Origin: SZUA-430 sp965227535
GTDB lineage: Bacteria > Pseudomonadota > Alphaproteobacteria > Micropepsales > Micropepsaceae
Length of the DNA: 64,000 bases
Assembly: GCA_965227535.1 (NCBI GenBank)
Contig: OZ245761.1
Location: 434,001 to 498,000, forward strand
Direction: 5' to 3'
The notes under the pieces are model-generated. The model ran no database searches, was not told the DNA's origin, and saw only the letters and a list, made by a program, of their open reading frames with translations. The position numbers were made by a program, and so were the translations under genes. Positions within the stretch are counted from its first letter, which is position 1. Every line of letters begins with the position of its first letter. Positions 23,524 through 32,268 of the stretch are shown one piece after another.

Positions 23524-24264
23524 TCAGTTGGCCGGCTCGACTGTCACGGTCTGCTGACCGCTGCGCGTTCCGCCGTTCGGCCCAGTCACCACCACATCGC
23601 GCGTCCACGTGTTGCCGTCGCGCGTGACGTCGACCGCCTTGCCGTAGGTCTTTCCGCTCGCCGTGGTGACCGCCTTGTCGCGCGAAAAGCCGTTCTCGGT
23701 TTTCGCCGCGCTCGACGAGAAGGTGCCGGATCCGCCGTTGCCGGTTGTGTAGGTGCCCGCGCGGGTCCAACCATTCGGCGTACGCGCGACCGCGGCCGTC
23801 GAGTCGACCGAGTGGCCCTTGCTGTCCGTGTACGACTTGTCGACGGTCAGACCGCCGTTCTCGCGCGTCACGTTGCGCGTGATGGTGGCGCTGTTGCCCT
23901 TTGGACCCGTCTTCGTCGTTTCCGACGACCATTGTCCCGGCGCGGTGCGCTGAGCCGTCGTTTCCGACGTCGATGTCCCGCGCGCTGTGGTGCGCGAGCG
24001 GCTTCCGCTGGCAGTGCCCGCCTCGCGGTCCCATTGCCGCTCGACGGAGGAATTGCCGCCGCCATTCGGCCCGGTCCAGGCGCGGTCGCGCTTGAAGCGC
24101 CCGCGCTCACGCGTGGTCTGCGAATTCCAAGTGCCCGACGCACCGTTCGCTTTCGACCAACTGCCTTGACGCGAACGCTCGCGGGCGTCGGCATCGTCGC
24201 TGGTGGCCAGGAACAGCGTCATCACAACTGCCGTGACGGAGACGGCGGTACCCAACAATCTCAT
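23524..24264 (-). CDS. Secreted protein with ~27-residue Gly/Thr repeats
   Basis: From the ATG at 24264 (GGAGAG upstream) the product has 246 residues: a signal peptide (LLGTAVSVTAVVMTLFLATS), then a Ser/Thr/Gly/Arg-rich body. Six units of about 27 residues can be aligned on a core [WF]-[TS]-R-D/A-x2-[YV]-[TV]-T-x3-G. Their starts include WSSETTKTGPKGN, LTVDKSYTDSKGH, WTRAGTYTTGNGG, FSRDKAVTTASGK and WTRDVVVTGPNGG. No cysteine is present in the repeats. A beta-roll or beta-solenoid surface protein is plausible, but I recognise no family. It is a single-gene unit with a strong terminator. Confidence 0.75.
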   Translation of the reverse strand: MRLLGTAVSVTAVVMTLFLATSDDADARERSRQGSWSKANGASGTWNSQTTRERGRFKRDRAWTGPNGGGNSSVERQWDREAGTASGSRSRTTARGTSTSETTAQRTAPGQWSSETTKTGPKGNSATITRNVTRENGGLTVDKSYTDSKGHSVDSTAAVARTPNGWTRAGTYTTGNGGSGTFSSSAAKTENGFSRDKAVTTASGKTYGKAVDVTRDGNTWTRDVVVTGPNGGTRSGQQTVTVEPAN

Positions 24265-24485
24265 CGGTCTCTCCATAAACTCGAATACAAGGGTGGAACG
24301 ACGCCGCCGGCACCCGCGAACCAACGTCATCGATGGAAGGTTCAACGGCCCGCCCGCGCCGATCCGTCGCCCGCAAATTGTGCAAGCCAGCGGTTAATTC
24401 CCGTGCGGGGCGGCGTTTCGCGGCTTCCGCAGCCGCCCCCCATTGGTTATGAACCGCCCAACGAACGACAAAGGGCCCGGAAGCA

Positions 24486-25748
24486 ATGACCGCCATCATC
24501 GACATTCGTGGACGCGAAATCCTGGACAGCCGCGGAAATCCGACGGTCGAGGTCGAGGTGGAGCTGGAGGACGGCAGCTTTGGCCGCGCCGCCGTCCCGT
24601 CGGGCGCCTCCACGGGCGCACACGAAGCGGTTGAGAAACGCGACGGCGGCAAGCGCTACGGCGGCAAGGGCGTCGAGAAGGCGGTCGCCTCGGTCAACGG
24701 CGAACTCTTCGAAGCCCTCTCCGGCATGGAAGCCGAAGAGCAGATGCGCATCGACCGCACGCTCATCGATCTCGACGGCACGCCTAACAAAAGCCGCGTC
24801 GGCGCCAACGCAACCCTCGGCGTCTCACTCGCCGTCGCGCACGCCGCCGCAGCCGCACGCGGCCAAAAGCTCTACCGCTATGTCGGCGGCACGCAGGCGC
24901 ATGTGCTGCCGGTGCCGTTCATGAACATCATCAATGGCGGCGCGCACGCGGACAATCCGATCGACTTCCAGGAATTCATGATCCTGCCGGTCGGCGCGCC
25001 GACGTTCCGCGAAGCGCTGCGCATCGGCGCCGAAGTCTTCCACGCACTGCGCAAGGCGTTGAAGGACGCTGGCCACAACACCAACGTCGGCGACGAAGGC
25101 GGCTTCGCGCCGAACCTGAAGTCGGCCGACGAAGCGCTGTCGTTCGTCATGCGCGCGATCGAAGCCGCGGGCTACAAGCCCGGCGACCACGTCAAACTCG
25201 CGCTCGATCCCGCGTCGACCGAATTCTTCAAAGACGGCATCTATGACCTGGCAGGCGAGGGCAAGAAACTCGACTCCGGCGCCATGTCCCGTTTCTACGA
25301 AGACCTCTGCCGCCGCTACCCGATCGTCTCGATCGAAGACGGCATGGCCGAAGACGATTGGGCCGGTTGGAAAACGCTGACCGACGCCATCGGCAAAAAG
25401 GTCCAACTCGTCGGCGACGACCTCTTCGTCACCAACCCCAAGCGCCTGCGCGAGGGCATAGCTAAGGGCGTCGCCAACGCGATCCTGATCAAGGTCAACC
25501 AAATCGGCACGCTCACCGAAACGCTCGAAGCCGTCGAGATCGCACACAAGGCCGGCTATCGCGCCGTGATGTCCCACCGCTCCGGCGAAACCGAAGATAC
25601 GACGATAGCCGACCTCGCCGTCGCCACGAATTGCGGACGCATCAAGACGGGCTCGCTGTCCCGCTCCGATCGCCTCGCGAAATACAATCAGCTTCTGCGC
25701 ATCGAAGAAGCCCTTGGCTCATCGGCCAAGTACGCAAAGCTCGATTGA
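24486..25748 (+). CDS. eno: Enolase
   Basis: The 420-residue enzyme converts 2-phosphoglycerate to PEP and may also sit in an RNA degradosome. Motifs: ILDSRGNPTVEVEVEL, PSGASTGAHEAVE, NIINGGAHADNPID, GDEGGFAPN, SIEDGMAEDDW, LVGDDLFVTN, and KVNQIGTLTETLEA, with the late SHRSGETEDTTIADLAV. Length is typical for the family (about 425). The stop codon overlaps the start of the next gene by one base. Confidence 0.98.
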   Translation: MTAIIDIRGREILDSRGNPTVEVEVELEDGSFGRAAVPSGASTGAHEAVEKRDGGKRYGGKGVEKAVASVNGELFEALSGMEAEEQMRIDRTLIDLDGTPNKSRVGANATLGVSLAVAHAAAAARGQKLYRYVGGTQAHVLPVPFMNIINGGAHADNPIDFQEFMILPVGAPTFREALRIGAEVFHALRKALKDAGHNTNVGDEGGFAPNLKSADEALSFVMRAIEAAGYKPGDHVKLALDPASTEFFKDGIYDLAGEGKKLDSGAMSRFYEDLCRRYPIVSIEDGMAEDDWAGWKTLTDAIGKKVQLVGDDLFVTNPKRLREGIAKGVANAILIKVNQIGTLTETLEAVEIAHKAGYRAVMSHRSGETEDTTIADLAVATNCGRIKTGSLSRSDRLAKYNQLLRIEEALGSSAKYAKLD

Positions 25749-27031
25749 TGTCCGCCGACGCGCAAGCGTTGGAAGCCAAAGCGCGCGCCGGCGACGTCGG
25801 CGCGCAATTCCAAATGGCGGTCACCCTTGACCGCGCCGGCAAACGCGCCGAAGCCTCGCAGTGGCTGGAACGGGCAGGCGAGGGCGGCCACCCGATGGCG
25901 CTCACCCTCCTCGCCGTCACCGACCTGCAAGGTCTGGAACGTCCGCGCAGTCCGCAGAGCGCCACCGCACGCTTAGAACGCGCCGCCGCCGCAGGCAGCT
26001 CGCAAGCGCGCCGCATGCTGGGCAGCCTCACCGCCATCGGCATCGTGTCTCCGCCGGATTGGACCACAGGCGTCGCGCTCGTCATCGACGCGGCCAAGGC
26101 CGGTGATTGGGAAGCGCTCCGCGACATCGCGTTGCTGCTGGAAATGGCCGAGCCAGGTTCGCCCGTCGCGCAAGATCTACTCCTGCGCGCCGGCCTCAAA
26201 GGCGACGGCCTTGCAGCCTTCGCCATTCTGCGCCGTCAAATGCAGACGGGCCGCGCGCTCGCACGTGAGGAAATCTGCGTGCAATGGCGCAACGGCATGC
26301 AGCGCGTGAACCATCCGCTGGCGAGCACCGTCGCGAACGCCGTCGTGCAGCCGGACGCACAACCGCCGCTTCCCGAACGCGAACCCGCTTGGGCTACGAT
26401 CGCCGAGCGCCTCGCGACACCGCCAGGCACAACGATCGCAAGAGCGCAAAGCGCATCCGAGCGCCCACTCATCCACCGCTTCGACAAACTGCTCACCGTC
26501 GAAGAATGCGAATACCTGATGGGCCTCTCGGCGCGCCACCTGCGCCCCGCCGAAATCGTCGATCAATCGAGCGGCCAACCGCTGCAAAGCCGCGTCCGCA
26601 CGAACCACGTCGCCGTGATGTGGCCCGTGCAGCAGGACCTTGTCCTGCACGCACTCAACCTGCGCCTCGCCACCGCTGCAGGACTCCCGCCGCAAAACGG
26701 CGAGATGATCAACGTCCTGATGTACCGCCCCGGCGAAGAATACCGCCCGCACTACGACTTCTTCCCGCACGAAGCCGCGAAGGCCGACGCGAGCGGTCAG
26801 CGCATCCGTACGCTGCTCGTCTACCTCAACGCCGGCTACGACGGCGGTGAGACGCATTTCTTGACGGCGGGAATGAAAATCAAAGGCAACGTCGGCGACG
26901 CGGTTCTCTTCCACAATTGCGACGCCACAGGCGCGCCGGACAAGTCATCGCTGCACGCAGGACTTTCCGTCACCAGCGGACAGAAATGGCTCCTGTCGAA
27001 GTGGTATCGCGAAAAACCGTTCGTCTACTGA
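25748..27031 (+). CDS. Sel1-like repeat protein fused to a 2OG-Fe(II) prolyl-4-hydroxylase domain
   Basis: The 427-residue protein has helical Sel1/TPR-like repeats in its first ~180 residues (AKARAGDVGAQFQMAVTLDRAG, WLERAGEGGHPMALTLLAV, LERAAAAGSSQARRMLG). A prolyl-4-hydroxylase-type dioxygenase domain follows from about 235 to the end. The iron ligands are H335, D337 (RPHYDFFP) and H403 (SLHAGL), and K413 (GQKWLLSKW) should bind 2-oxoglutarate. It should hydroxylate a protein side chain; the repeat region may choose the target. ATG 25748 overlaps the eno stop, so the two are translationally coupled. Confidence 0.88.
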   Translation: MSADAQALEAKARAGDVGAQFQMAVTLDRAGKRAEASQWLERAGEGGHPMALTLLAVTDLQGLERPRSPQSATARLERAAAAGSSQARRMLGSLTAIGIVSPPDWTTGVALVIDAAKAGDWEALRDIALLLEMAEPGSPVAQDLLLRAGLKGDGLAAFAILRRQMQTGRALAREEICVQWRNGMQRVNHPLASTVANAVVQPDAQPPLPEREPAWATIAERLATPPGTTIARAQSASERPLIHRFDKLLTVEECEYLMGLSARHLRPAEIVDQSSGQPLQSRVRTNHVAVMWPVQQDLVLHALNLRLATAAGLPPQNGEMINVLMYRPGEEYRPHYDFFPHEAAKADASGQRIRTLLVYLNAGYDGGETHFLTAGMKIKGNVGDAVLFHNCDATGAPDKSSLHAGLSVTSGQKWLLSKWYREKPFVY

Positions 27032-27077
27032 TCAACCAGTTAACGCGGCTTAACGAAACTCTGCTTGCCTCACGCCC

Positions 27078-27419
27078 ATGGCATATGATTCGGTTCAGCC
27101 CATGGAAGAACAAGCGACACTCACACGGGCCACGCGGGGCTTGGGCTTCACGCTCGTCGTGATGGCGCTCGTTCTCTACTTCGGCTACTTCGCGATTTAC
27201 GGGAACCACGGCCTGGTCAACTGGATCCGGCTGAACCACGAGATCGAGCTGAAGCAAGCCGACCTTGACCGTGTGCAGGCCGAACGACTCGCGCTCGAAC
27301 ATCGCGTGCGCATGCTGCGTCCCGAAAGCGTGGACCCCGATCTGCTGGAAGAACAGGCACGCGCCCGCCTCGGTTTGAGCGAGCCGGATGAGGTCGTGAT
27401 CCTGAAAGACAAGCGCTAG
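27078..27419 (+). CDS. ftsB: Septum formation initiator, FtsB/DivIC family
   Basis: The 113-residue protein has one membrane helix (GFTLVVMALVLYFGYFAIY) followed by a coiled coil with the family pattern (RLNHEIELKQADLDRVQAERLALEHRV, then MLRPESVDPDLLEEQARARLGL). In proteobacteria FtsB joins FtsL and FtsQ in the divisome. The stretch eno-...-ftsB-pdhA is a conserved alphaproteobacterial order. The start at 27078 or the methionine at residue 9 are both possible. Confidence 0.88.
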   Translation: MAYDSVQPMEEQATLTRATRGLGFTLVVMALVLYFGYFAIYGNHGLVNWIRLNHEIELKQADLDRVQAERLALEHRVRMLRPESVDPDLLEEQARARLGLSEPDEVVILKDKR

Positions 27420-27525
27420 GCGCTGCTGCGCTGCAACAACCCCCGCCGCGCGACTTGCGCCCCCCTGCGGCGGACGGTACACGAACAGCCGACAGTCCTC
27501 ATTTTATTGCGCGAACACGAAACAC

Positions 27526-28533
27526 ATGGCCAAGGCCGAAGCGGCAAGCCGCGCCTCGTCGCCCGCAAAGGGCAAACCCAATAAGGACGAGCTGCTCCGC
27601 TACTACCGGGACATGCTCCTCATTCGCCGGTTTGAAGAGAAGGCCGGCCAGCTCTACGGCATGGGCCTGATCGGCGGCTTTTGCCACCTCTATATCGGCC
27701 AGGAAGCCGTCGTCGTCGGCATGCAGGCCGCGATCGGTGAGGGCGACCAAGTCATCACCGCCTACCGCGACCACGGCCACATGCTGGCCTGCGGCATGGA
27801 CCCCGCCGGCGTCATGGCCGAACTGACGGGCAGGGCAGGCGGCTACTCACGCGGCAAAGGCGGCTCGATGCACATGTTCAGCCGCGAGAAAAACTTCTTC
27901 GGCGGCCACGGCATCGTCGGCGCGCAAGTGCCCCTCGGCACCGGTCTCGCGTTCTCGAACAAGTACCGCGGCAACGATCGCGTCTGCCTGACCTACTTCG
28001 GCGACGGCGCGGCGAACCAGGGCCAAGTCTACGAGAGCTTCAACATGGCCGAGCTCTGGAAGCTGCCGGTCATCTACATCATCGAGAACAACCAATACGC
28101 GATGGGCACCTCGGTCCAGCGATCAAGCGCCGAGACCCACCTTCACAAGCGCGGCGCGTCGTTCAACATCCCGGGCGAACAAGTCGACGGCATGGACATC
28201 CAAGCCGTGAAAGCGGCCGGCGACAAAGCCGTGAAATGGTGCCGCGACGGCAACGGCCCGATCATCCTCGAGATGAAAACGTATCGCTATCGCGGCCACT
28301 CGATGTCCGACCCGGCGAAGTATCGCACGCGCGAGGAAGTCGACCACGTCCGCGAAACGTCCGATCCGATCGAGCACGTGCGCAAACTCATGCTCGACGC
28401 GAAATTCGTGACCGAGGAAGAGCTGAAGGAAATCGACAAAGAAATCCGCGCCGTGGTCAACCACGCCGCCGAATTCGCACAAACGTCGCCGGAGCCCGAA
28501 CCGTCGGAGCTCTGGACCGACATCGTTCATTGA
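27526..28533 (+). CDS. pdhA: Pyruvate dehydrogenase E1 component, alpha subunit
   Basis: The 335-residue protein is the thiamine diphosphate-binding alpha subunit: LLRYYRDMLLIRRFEEK, GGFCHLYIGQEAVVVG, AYRDHGHML, and the TPP motif GDGAANQGQVYESFNMA...ENNQYAMG. The regulatory loop RYRGHSMSDPAKYR follows. It pairs with PdhB to decarboxylate pyruvate and acetylate E2 lipoyl groups. A short Lys/Ser-rich N-terminus (KAEAASRASSPAKGKPN) precedes the fold. PdhB is 0.96 kb downstream rather than adjacent. Confidence 0.96.
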   Translation: MAKAEAASRASSPAKGKPNKDELLRYYRDMLLIRRFEEKAGQLYGMGLIGGFCHLYIGQEAVVVGMQAAIGEGDQVITAYRDHGHMLACGMDPAGVMAELTGRAGGYSRGKGGSMHMFSREKNFFGGHGIVGAQVPLGTGLAFSNKYRGNDRVCLTYFGDGAANQGQVYESFNMAELWKLPVIYIIENNQYAMGTSVQRSSAETHLHKRGASFNIPGEQVDGMDIQAVKAAGDKAVKWCRDGNGPIILEMKTYRYRGHSMSDPAKYRTREEVDHVRETSDPIEHVRKLMLDAKFVTEEELKEIDKEIRAVVNHAAEFAQTSPEPEPSELWTDIVH

Positions 28534-28561
28534 CATGCGGGTTGGGGGCTGGAGGAAGACC

Positions 28562-29047
28562 ATGAGACTGCCGATCATCGCTCTCGCCTGCATCGCAAGC
28601 ACGGGCATCGCCAACGCGGCGCCGCCCGAAGCTGTGCCGCCGACCAAGCCGGGCATTCCACCGGTCATCGTCGTGAAGGCATCGAACCTGGTGCCGATCG
28701 CCTCGCGCATGACGAAGGGCACCATCTCGGTGCGCAACACCGGCACGATCGCGGCGGGGCCGTTCAAAGTCACCGTCGAGTGCAAGAACCTGGGCAAAGG
28801 CAGTTGCGTCGATCCGCCGGAAGATGCCGTCGCGCCGTATGAAGATGCAGCCTTCCCGAACAAGTTGACCGTGACCGTGCCGGGCCTCGCACCCGGCCAT
28901 GTGTTCAACCACAAGATCAGCTTCTGGGACGGCCTCGTCTGGCCGTCGGGCAATTACGAATTCACCGTGGTCGCCGACGCCGGCGGCGCGGTGGCCGAAA
29001 CAAACGAAGGCGATAACAGCGGCGGCACCGTCATGGGTGTGCCGTAA
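28562..29047 (+). CDS. Secreted CARDB-like protein
   Basis: The 161-residue product has a signal peptide (LPIIALACIASTGIANA) and an immunoglobulin-like region resembling CARDB: GTISVRNTGTIAAGPFKVTVEC, then FEFTV-type strand YEFTVVADAGGAVAETNEGDN. The N-E-G-D-N ending is typical of such adhesion-like modules. Two cysteines lie in ECKNLGKGSC. GGAGGA precedes ATG 28562. It sits between pdhA and pdhB, with no obvious tie to pyruvate metabolism. Confidence 0.72.
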   Translation: MRLPIIALACIASTGIANAAPPEAVPPTKPGIPPVIVVKASNLVPIASRMTKGTISVRNTGTIAAGPFKVTVECKNLGKGSCVDPPEDAVAPYEDAAFPNKLTVTVPGLAPGHVFNHKISFWDGLVWPSGNYEFTVVADAGGAVAETNEGDNSGGTVMGVP

Positions 29048-29062
29048 CCTCAGGAGGACGCA

Positions 29063-29479
29063 GTGCCTATTTCCGTGGTGATGCCCATTGAGTTGCTGAT
29101 GCTCGCACTGAGCGTCGGGTTGTTGTTCGTGCTCATTCTCATCCAGGCGTCTGCAGGAACATCCGCGCAGGGCCTGATGAACATGGCCAACAGCCGCGAC
29201 AATCTGGGACCGATGTCCGTCTGGCAAGCGCGCACCAAGCGCTGCGTCGACAATCATCGCGAAGGCTTGATCCTGTTCGCGCCGCTCGTACTGATCGCGG
29301 CGCAGCTTGACGTGCACACCTGGATGACGGTTTGGGGCGCGCAGCTCTTCTTCTACTCGCGCGTCGCCCATGCCGTCGTCTACCTCGCCGGTATACCGAT
29401 GATCCGCCCGTTGTTCTGGGCCGTCGGCATCGCGGGCACGGTGATGATCTTCCTCGCGCTCTTCGGAATCGGCGCCTAA
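29063..29479 (+). CDS. MAPEG-family membrane protein
   Basis: The 138-residue protein has four helices and MAPEG features: ANSRDNLGPMSVWQARTKRCVDNHREGLILFAPLVL in the cytoplasmic loop and QLFFYSRVAHAVVYLAGI in helix 3, the pattern of bacterial MAPEG proteins. The GTG start has a strong AGGAGGA site. It lies 14 nt before pdhB and 15 nt after the CARDB-like gene, so all appear to be in one transcript. Enzymatic activity is unknown. Confidence 0.85.
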   Translation: MPISVVMPIELLMLALSVGLLFVLILIQASAGTSAQGLMNMANSRDNLGPMSVWQARTKRCVDNHREGLILFAPLVLIAAQLDVHTWMTVWGAQLFFYSRVAHAVVYLAGIPMIRPLFWAVGIAGTVMIFLALFGIGA

Positions 29480-29492
29480 GCGGACTGAATCG

Positions 29493-30887
29493 ATGCCCAC
29501 CGAAATCTTGATGCCGGCACTTTCGCCCACGATGGAAGAGGGCAAGCTTGCCAGATGGCACGTGAAGGAAGGCGACAAGGTTTCGTCGGGCGACGTCATC
29601 GCCGAAATCGAAACCGACAAGGCGACAATGGAAGTTGAAGCCGTCGACGAAGGCATTGTCTCTAAACTGCTGGTGGAGGAGGGCACCGAAGGCGTGAAGG
29701 TCAACGCCCCCATCGCGCTCCTCCAAGGCGAAGACGAGCCGAAAGCGAAAGCCGCGAACGGCAACGCCGCGCCCGCACCGAAGCCGGCAGCGCAACCTGC
29801 GCCGGCGGCGGCTCCCAAAGCAAAAGCATCAGAAGCACAGCCGGCCGTGGCCCAACCGCCGGCAGCCCCACTCGCCGATCCCGACATCGCGGCCGACACC
29901 CCGATGCACACGATCACCGTGCGCGAAGCATTGCGTGAAGCGATGGCCGAAGAAATGCGCCGCGACCCCAACGTGTTCCTGATGGGCGAAGAGGTCGGCG
30001 AATACCAAGGCGCGTACAAGATCAGCCAAGGCCTACTCGACGAATTCGGCCCCAAACGCGTGATCGATACGCCAATCACCGAGCACGGCTTCGCCGGTCT
30101 CGGCGTCGGCGCGGCCTTCGGCGGCCTGCGTCCGATCGTCGAATTCATGACCTGGAATTTCGCGATGCAAGCGATCGACCAGATCATCAACTCGGCCGGC
30201 AAAACGCTCTACATGTCCGGCGGCCAGATGGGTTGCCCCATCGTCTTCCGCGGACCCAACGGCGCCGCCGCCCGCGTCGCCGCGCAGCACAGCCAAAACT
30301 ACGCCGCCTGGTACGCGCACGTGCCCGGCCTGAAAGTCGTGGCCCCATACTTCGCCGCCGACGCCAAGGGCCTGCTCAAAGCCGCGATCCGCGACCCCAA
30401 CCCGGTGATCTTTCTCGAAAACGAAATCGCCTACGGCCGCTCGTTCGATGTGCCGAAGGGCGACGACTTCGTGCTCCCCATCGGCAAAGCCCGCGTCGTG
30501 CGCGAAGGCAGCGACGTCACGCTGGTCTCCTACTCGATCACGATGGCGCTGATCATCCAGGCCGCCGACGCGCTCGCAAAGGAAGGCATCTCCGCCGAGA
30601 TCATCGACCTGCGCTCGCTACGCCCGCTCGACACCGAAACTGTCATCGCTTCGGTTAAAAAGACAAACCGCATCGTTATCGTCGAAGAAGGCTGGCCCAT
30701 CTGCGGCATCGCCTCCGAAGTTGGCACGCAAGTGACGGAGCAAGCCTTCGACTACCTCGACGCCCCGCCCGCGCGCGTCACCGGCAAGGACGTACCGATG
30801 CCCTACGCCGCGAACCTCGAAAAACTCGCGCTGCCGACAGTCGACGAAGTGATCGCAGCGGCCAAAGCCGTGCTGTACCGGAGCTGA
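29493..30887 (+). CDS. pdhB: Pyruvate dehydrogenase E1 component, beta subunit, with N-terminal lipoyl domain
   Basis: The 464-residue protein has a biotinyl/lipoyl domain (residues 1-80, lipoyl Lys in EIETDKATMEVEAVDEG), an Ala/Pro linker (about 85-135), and the E1-beta transketolase-type domain (TVREALREAMAEEM, MGEEVGEYQGAYKIS, TPITEHGFAGLGVGAAFGG, HSQNYAAWYAHVPGLKVV). An E1-beta with its own lipoyl domain is characteristic of alphaproteobacteria. It starts 14 nt after the MAPEG gene and is followed 5 nt later by pdhC. Confidence 0.96.
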   Translation: MPTEILMPALSPTMEEGKLARWHVKEGDKVSSGDVIAEIETDKATMEVEAVDEGIVSKLLVEEGTEGVKVNAPIALLQGEDEPKAKAANGNAAPAPKPAAQPAPAAAPKAKASEAQPAVAQPPAAPLADPDIAADTPMHTITVREALREAMAEEMRRDPNVFLMGEEVGEYQGAYKISQGLLDEFGPKRVIDTPITEHGFAGLGVGAAFGGLRPIVEFMTWNFAMQAIDQIINSAGKTLYMSGGQMGCPIVFRGPNGAAARVAAQHSQNYAAWYAHVPGLKVVAPYFAADAKGLLKAAIRDPNPVIFLENEIAYGRSFDVPKGDDFVLPIGKARVVREGSDVTLVSYSITMALIIQAADALAKEGISAEIIDLRSLRPLDTETVIASVKKTNRIVIVEEGWPICGIASEVGTQVTEQAFDYLDAPPARVTGKDVPMPYAANLEKLALPTVDEVIAAAKAVLYRS

Positions 30888-30892
30888 GCGCC

Positions 30893-32251
30893 GTGTCCAC
30901 CCCCATCCTCATGCCCGCGCTCTCGCCCACGATGGAAGAGGGCACACTCGCCAAGTGGCATGTCAAAGTCGGCGATAAGGTGAAGTCAGGCGACGTCATC
31001 GCCGAAATCGAAACCGACAAAGCGACGATGGAAGTCGAAGCGGTGGACGAAGGCGTCGTCGCCGAACTCCTGGTCGCCGAAGGCACCGAAGGCGTAAAGG
31101 TCAACGCGGTCATCGCGCAGCTGAGCGAAGAAGGCGAAAAATACACGCCCGCCGCGCCTGCGCCGAAACCCGCTGCAGCGCCAAAAGCGGAAGCGAAGCC
31201 CGTCGCTGCGCCGCAAGCGCCTGCGCCCGCCGCTGCCGCACCGAAGCCCGCGCCGTCATCCGCTCCCGCTGCGGCACCGCGCGCAGCCGAACCGGCACCC
31301 GCAGGACAACGCGTATTTGCCTCGCCGCTAGCACGCCGCATCGCGTCGCAAGGCAACGTGCAGCTGACGCTGATCCAGGGCTCAGGCCCGCACGGCCGCA
31401 TCGTCAAATCGGACGTCGATGCCGCGTTGAAAGGCGGCGTCGCGAAAGCCCCCGCTGCCGCGCCCGCACAACGGCCAATCACTGCGCCGGCGCCCGCCAC
31501 CGCCCCGGCGGCGCCATCGTCCATGCCCGACGCGCGCCTCTTCTACCCGAAGGACAGCTACGAAGAAGTCCCGCACGACTCGATGCGCAAGACGATCGCG
31601 AAGCGCCTCACGACGTCGAAGCGCGACATCCCGCACTACTACCTGAAGATCGACTGCACGATCGACACGCTGCTCGACGTGCGCAAGCAGATGAACGACA
31701 AGGCGCCGACCGAAGGCGCCGGCATCTACAAACTCTCGGTCAACGATTTCATTATCAAAGCGGCGGCCCTAGCGCTCATCCGCGTGCCGGGCGTCAACGC
31801 CAGCTGGACCGAAACCGCGCTCCTCAAACACAAGAGCGCCGACGTCGGCATCGCAGTGGCGCTTGAGTTCGGTCTCATCACACCGATCATCTTCAAAGCC
31901 GAAACAAAAAGCCTCGCCGCCATCTCCCGCGAAGCCAAAGACCTAGCCGCCCGCGCCAAAGCTAAAAAACTGAAGCCGAACGAATTCGAAGGCGGCACCT
32001 TCTCGATCTCAAACCTCGGCATGTACGGCATCCGCGACTTCACCGCGGTGATCAACCCGCCGCAATCCGCGATCCTGGCGGTGGGTGCCGGCGAACCACG
32101 CGCCGTCGTCAAGAAGGGCGCCATCGCCATCGCCAACGTGATGACGGTCCAAATGTCCTGCGACCACCGCGTCATCGACGGCGCCCTCGGCGCGACATGG
32201 CTCGAAGCCTTCAAAGGCTACATCGAAGACCCGGTAACGATGTTGGTGTAG
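30893..32251 (+). CDS. pdhC: Dihydrolipoamide acetyltransferase (PDH E2)
   Basis: The 452-residue E2 has one lipoyl domain (1-80, Lys in EIETDKATMEVEAVDEG, nearly identical to that in PdhB), an Ala/Pro/Lys linker, a peripheral subunit-binding domain (FASPLARRIASQGNVQLT...GPHGRIVKSDV, about 140-180), and the catalytic acetyltransferase domain ending with the active-site motif DHRVIDGALGA. The start is GTG. One lipoyl domain on E2 plus one on E1-beta gives two per unit. A family B/C inverted repeat follows the stop. Confidence 0.97.
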   Translation: MSTPILMPALSPTMEEGTLAKWHVKVGDKVKSGDVIAEIETDKATMEVEAVDEGVVAELLVAEGTEGVKVNAVIAQLSEEGEKYTPAAPAPKPAAAPKAEAKPVAAPQAPAPAAAAPKPAPSSAPAAAPRAAEPAPAGQRVFASPLARRIASQGNVQLTLIQGSGPHGRIVKSDVDAALKGGVAKAPAAAPAQRPITAPAPATAPAAPSSMPDARLFYPKDSYEEVPHDSMRKTIAKRLTTSKRDIPHYYLKIDCTIDTLLDVRKQMNDKAPTEGAGIYKLSVNDFIIKAAALALIRVPGVNASWTETALLKHKSADVGIAVALEFGLITPIIFKAETKSLAAISREAKDLAARAKAKKLKPNEFEGGTFSISNLGMYGIRDFTAVINPPQSAILAVGAGEPRAVVKKGAIAIANVMTVQMSCDHRVIDGALGATWLEAFKGYIEDPVTMLV

Positions 32252-32268
32252 GCGAGCTCAACATTTCC

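Noticed and set aside
28457..30202. Minus-strand open frame of 581 codons antisense to pdhB and its neighbours
   Set aside because: The plus strand holds several confident genes with ribosome-binding sites; the antisense frame is compositional.
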